Assembly (NCBI RefSeq): GCF_000208745.1
Contig: NC_030854.1
Span: 3,571,753 to 3,635,752, forward strand
Reading direction: 5' to 3'
Length of the DNA: 64,000 bases
DNA from: Theobroma cacao
Taxonomy: Eukaryota > Streptophyta > Magnoliopsida > Malvales > Malvaceae
Shown: one piece after another, positions 60,167 through 64,000 of the stretch
How the letters are laid out: every line of letters starts with the position of its first letter
Numbering within the stretch: the stretch's first letter is position 1
The notes under the pieces: model-generated
Databases searched by the model: none
What the model saw: the letters and a program-made list of their open reading frames with translations, nothing else
What the model was told of the DNA's origin: nothing
Made by a program: the position numbers and the translations under genes

Positions 60167-61029
60167 TTAATAATCGGTGGCGGGGAGTTGCTCGTGGGTG
60201 TGGCTAATGAAGAAAAACTCATAGACGAGCCCAGCGATCCCACCGCCGATAAGAGGTCCAGCCCAGTAAACCCAGTGGTTCTTCCAGGTCCAGCTAACCA
60301 AGGCAGGTCCAAACGAAACAGCTGGGTTCATTGAGGCTCCTTCGAAGGCCCCACCTGCCAAGATGTTGGCTCCCACGATTAAACCAATAGCCAATGGTGC
60401 GATCACTCCCACACTTCCCTTCTTAGGATCAACGGCTGTGGCGTAGACTGTGTAGACCAATCCGAATGTCATCACGATCTCGAAAACAAAGGCATTCCAG
60501 ACCCCCACTCCGGAGGATAATCCAAAGGCTGGTATAGACTGCGATCACCATAACGTAAAAATAAATAAATAGAGGAACACTATATATCAAATTAACGGAA
60601 ATTACTGATTTTCTAGCGGAAACTGGGGGGAAATGGTAAAGTTACCAGGCCGTTGGTAGCGAACTTAAGCAACAGGCAAGCTACGGTTGAGCCAAGGAGT
60701 TGGGCGATCCAGTAGAGGATGCCACGTAAAAGAGTGATGTTCCCGCCAACGAAAGCACCGAAGGTGACGGCTGGGTTGACGTGGCCTCCGGAGATGTTGG
60801 CGCCAACAGAGACAGCGACGAAAAGGGCGAAGCCGTAAGCTAGGGAGGCGGCTACGAGACCGGCCGGGGTGCTTGCTCCGTTGTCGGTCAACTTGTTATA
60901 CGCCATGCTCGAGCCTGATCCAGCGAAGACGAAGATTAAGGTTGATATGAACTCAGCCAAAGCTGCCTTAAGAGCATCTGGGTGTGCAGCCTCCTCGGGC
61001 CGGCCAACGGCTATGTTTCTGAACGGCAT
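60167..61029 (-). CDS. TIP1: Tonoplast aquaporin, TIP1 type
   Basis: Two exons on the minus strand, 61029-60646 and 60538-60167, with a GT-AG intron, give 251 aa, the normal TIP length. Six membrane segments are visible. The two pore motifs are [11 protein letters not shown] (first half) and [10 protein letters not shown] (second half). The N-terminus [20 protein letters not shown] and the end [10 protein letters not shown] are typical of TIP1 proteins, which move water, and often urea or H2O2, across the vacuolar membrane. NPAV in the second half puts Val at the fourth filter position, as in TIP1. The first filter position, His in other TIPs I know, is Tyr here (residue 65, LAYGFALF; codon TAC). 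This is a complete and otherwise normal gene. An AATATAAG lies about 100 bases upstream of the ATG. Confidence 0.95.
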
Positions 61030-61127
61030 GCTTACTGTCTGATCAAGAATCCACCGGTCGGAGTGAAGAGTGTTGTTTGAGTGAGTATTGGTCTGCTCTG
61101 GTCTCCACTTCTTCGGTTCAAGTCTTA

Positions 61128-61135
61128 CTTATATT
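61128..61135 (-). promoter_or_regulatory. Candidate TATA box of the TIP gene
   Basis: AATATAAG on the minus strand, about 100 bases upstream of the ATG at 61029. Positional call. Confidence 0.4.
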
Positions 61136-64000
61136 TGAAAGGGGCGATCCGTGGTGACCGGGGTTAGTCGGTTACCGGTTAAAAAATGTGGGCAGAGGGA
61201 GTATTATTTTGGAAGGTGATTGGTGGACAGGCTGTGGAATGGATTATCTATGTTCTACTTTGGAAATAGGTTTAGCCGGGCTACCGGTCATGCCGGTTAA
61301 GACAGCGAAGCGGAACAGTGTTAGGTGGATCAATAATTGCCACGTGTTTATGATGATAAGAGCCACGTAATGTACGGCGTTTATCCGATTTTTGTTTCCT
61401 CTTTCCCGCTCCCTCTCGAAAAATCGAATTACTATTTCTTTAAATAATTTTTTTATCTGCCCCAACAATAATAAATATAAAATGAAAATAGAAAGCAAAG
61501 GATAAGTTTTCTGACTGGAAGTCAGAAAGACTCATCAGATAGACTGCCATGAAGCAATCTGATATTGACACGTGGAAACGAGGGCCAGTGGTAGTCAGAT
61601 CTGAGGGCTGAGCAAAGCTGGGTTTGCAAAAACCATTTTTCTCCTCATAATTTATCCCATATATGAACAAAAAAGGGGAGATCGTGAAGCATGGGAATTG
61701 ATATTGAAAATCATATTCGCTTTTTCTCGTTTGGATAGGAATCTTTGGATGGATGAACTCATGTGAAATATACAAGTTGAATTGTTATTATATATTTTAA
61801 TTTTATTGATAAACCAGTAGTATAAGACCTAGAAAGAAGAATTAGTCAAATCATTTTGATTTTTAAAAATAGTTGAATTGTCCTTCTCTGCACACATCAC
61901 ACATTAATAATATTTATAATTAATATAAATTTCGTTGATAAAATTAATAGTTTAATACTAATGACTTAGTTTGCGTGTTTTTCATTGCAATTCTTTTGGT
62001 GGGAAAGAGTTGAATATAGGGAAAAGGAATTGGGAGAAGCAGAATTTACGACCATTCAAAGGCACTCAAACAAAGTGAAATTATGTATCATCTTAGCATT
62101 CCCATTTTCATAATTGAGTACAACAACAATGACCCAAAATGAAGAATGGATGATTACAAAGCCAACGTGCCTTTCTTTGCAAAAGGACCTTATTCTCAAT
62201 CGGAATAGAAATAATTAATCCCCATGCCTTATGAGTCACTACTTGCTACAAACCCAAACTATTTTTCTAATTAAAGCACCTTATCTGCTTTTATAACAAT
62301 GATTATAATTCAAAAACTCTTTAAAAACCTTTCTCATTGGGCGTAGAAATTAACATTTATATCTCAAATGGGTTAGCTTTTGGGGTCCTAATTATCAACA
62401 ATGATTGTATTAGACAAGTGTTTTACAGTGTTTTTGTTATTGTTAATTGTCATCATTTGTTTGGTTTGGGGAAGGGGAGAGTCCATTAATCGGATTTATA
62501 AAATATCTTATTCCAAAATTTCAATTGCAAACGCTAGAGATGGTCCCATCCAACTGCTAGAGGTAGACATCATATATGAGAACAGTCTCGTTATTGATCA
62601 CTAATGTACATAACACTATAAGGACTTTATTTTTATAAAACAAAGGCTACCTAATTAAAAAACTTAAATTCAATTTTCTTTTCCTCAAACAAGGATCTGA
62701 AATTTGTTTATCCTCAGCATATTCCAAAAAGCATTGTTACTGATAACATTTAATATAATGTTCTTTGGGAAGTTCTGGTTGGTAAAGCCTAGGCTTAATG
62801 GCAACAGGTCCCCTCATATAAGCCAAGGCCAATCAGTCTAGTGATTAAGACAGCTAATCCACTAATTGATGTGAGCATTTTCTGAAAATTTCAAATCCTT
62901 CTGTTTTTTTGGTAAAAACTCTAGAGCAATTGAAAGGACTTGATTGGTATTAATTTGAATAGTTTTAATCATCATTCGTATTTTTTTGTTAATTGGAAGT
63001 TGGAAATTCGAATTTTATTATCTAAACAAGGATTATGCACTAATTAATAAACAAAATGCTCGGATACTCAACATTACTAATTTGATATGCAAAATACTGC
63101 AACAATTTTAGTTCTCATTAATGTCCCCTCTATTGAGTATAGCTAGCACAAGTTGTTTAATGCAATAAAAAGAAAAAAAATTACCAGGAAGAGAAAATCA
63201 GTTAGAGGTATTAAATCCACCCATTATAAATTTGATAACTTTAGCCAAACCTACCCCTATTATATGTGATTCAGTCGTTTCCTTCTATATCCGGAAATAT
63301 TAACAACTAATTCCAGCTTCATAATTAATTCATCCAAGCTGCCTCCTGCTTATCCAGTTACAACTTGAGTAAATATGGTTTGACTTTTCTTCTTGTTATT
63401 GTTAGTATTATTTTTATTTCAAGATTTACTAATACAAATTTTAAATGCGATCAAAAGTTTAATTAATGAATTTTTAGAAGCTTGGAAAATAGCTTTGTAA
63501 GAAGTTTGAATATAGGTCACATCACTCATTTTCTTGGGTATAAAGTATTGAGACCGAAATTTTAGATTCACGGTCCTCAAGCTATTGCATAATGCACATG
63601 TATACAAGCCTTTTGTTTGGTTTATATTGGAACAAAGAGTAAGATGTTAGCAACTTCCCAGGATATTCATTTTGTGATACTCATATTGGACATTGGCCTA
63701 GTGTGACTGTTGGCAGTGTGCTCATCTTTTTTACACTCATTATTTTTTGTTTTAAAATGAGAAAGCTCTTTACAAAATTAACATACGTGATTTAGAGTTT
63801 ACTCGCGCGAGAAGTTAGCTATTAATTTTAAACAATTGAAATGTTTCATTGCTATTCCATGAAGCAGATTGCAAGAAACTAATAGGGTTTTATCAACAAA
63901 GATTTTAACAAAGGAATATTTTTATTAATGTTATTCCCAAAGTTATGACCAAATTGTTGATAAAATTTTTATTGATCAAATTTGATGATATCATTGATGG
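61136..64000. other. Intergenic, no gene seen
   Basis: The proximal part is presumably the TIP promoter. No coding region was recognised; the ORFs at 61188-61775 and 62401-62604 lack domains. One SINE-like fragment lies at 62815-62910 (listed separately). Confidence 0.5.
62815..62910 (+). mobile_element. SINE-like fragment (tRNA-derived)
   Basis: TCTAGTGATTAAG (62837-62849) resembles the pol III A box of tRNA-derived plant SINEs, and AATTTCAAATCC (62887-62898) resembles a B box, about 50 bases on, followed by a T run. Such pol III promoter pairs head tRNA-derived SINEs. The copy is degraded and its ends are not defined. Confidence 0.35.

Overview
The window is plant nuclear DNA, almost certainly from a eudicot. 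Evidence: AT-rich intergenic sequence, small GT-AG introns, plant-only gene families (TIP aquaporin, R2R3-MYB, PMR6-type pectate lyase, nodulin-like MFS protein) and degenerate plant LINE and LTR retrotransposons. The general look of the proteins suggests Malvales, but that is an impression, not a result. No bacterial, organellar, rRNA, tRNA or CRISPR feature was seen. There is one ambiguous base, at 30357.

Layout. 1-4680: AT-rich intergenic DNA with a CT-rich 71-bp tandem repeat, two adjacent hairpins, a 223-bp tandem duplication and a MITE. 4792-6627: single-exon nodulin-like MFS transporter (+). 6628-12690: intergenic, with MITE copies. 13162-15987: PP2A B' (B56) regulatory subunit, two exons (+). 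About 16880-27870: a decayed L1-type LINE (+) carrying two later insertions, each reduced to a solo LTR (16972-19764 and 25036-26665) and each flanked by a 5-bp target-site duplication. 28271-30519: four-exon gene for a 124-aa protein of unknown function (+). 32074-33031: four-exon R2R3-MYB gene (+). 35043-38637: five-exon GPI-anchored pectate lyase of PMR6 type (-). 38638-45400: intergenic, with repeats. 45402-45656: small secreted-peptide gene with an in-frame TAG (-). 45657-50150: intergenic, with a foldback element and a MITE. 50277-52454: seven-exon alpha carbonic anhydrase (+). 53651-55614: twelve-exon CHY/RING zinc-finger E3 ligase, including a GC-AG intron (-). 60167-61029: two-exon tonoplast aquaporin TIP1 with Tyr replacing the usual selectivity-filter His (-). 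The rest to 64000 is intergenic.

The genes are independent plant transcription units. They share no obvious pathway and there is no operon or cluster logic, although the pectate lyase and the E3 ligase belong to families tied to pathogen and stress responses. All exon models were built by hand from splice sites and reading-frame continuity, and every multi-exon CDS closes in frame. No clearly new multi-gene system is visible. The most distinctive observations are the nested solo LTRs in the LINE (removing the second restores the ORF2 frame exactly), the His-to-Tyr change in the aquaporin, the in-frame stop in the peptide gene, and a MITE family with 9-10 bp target-site duplications.
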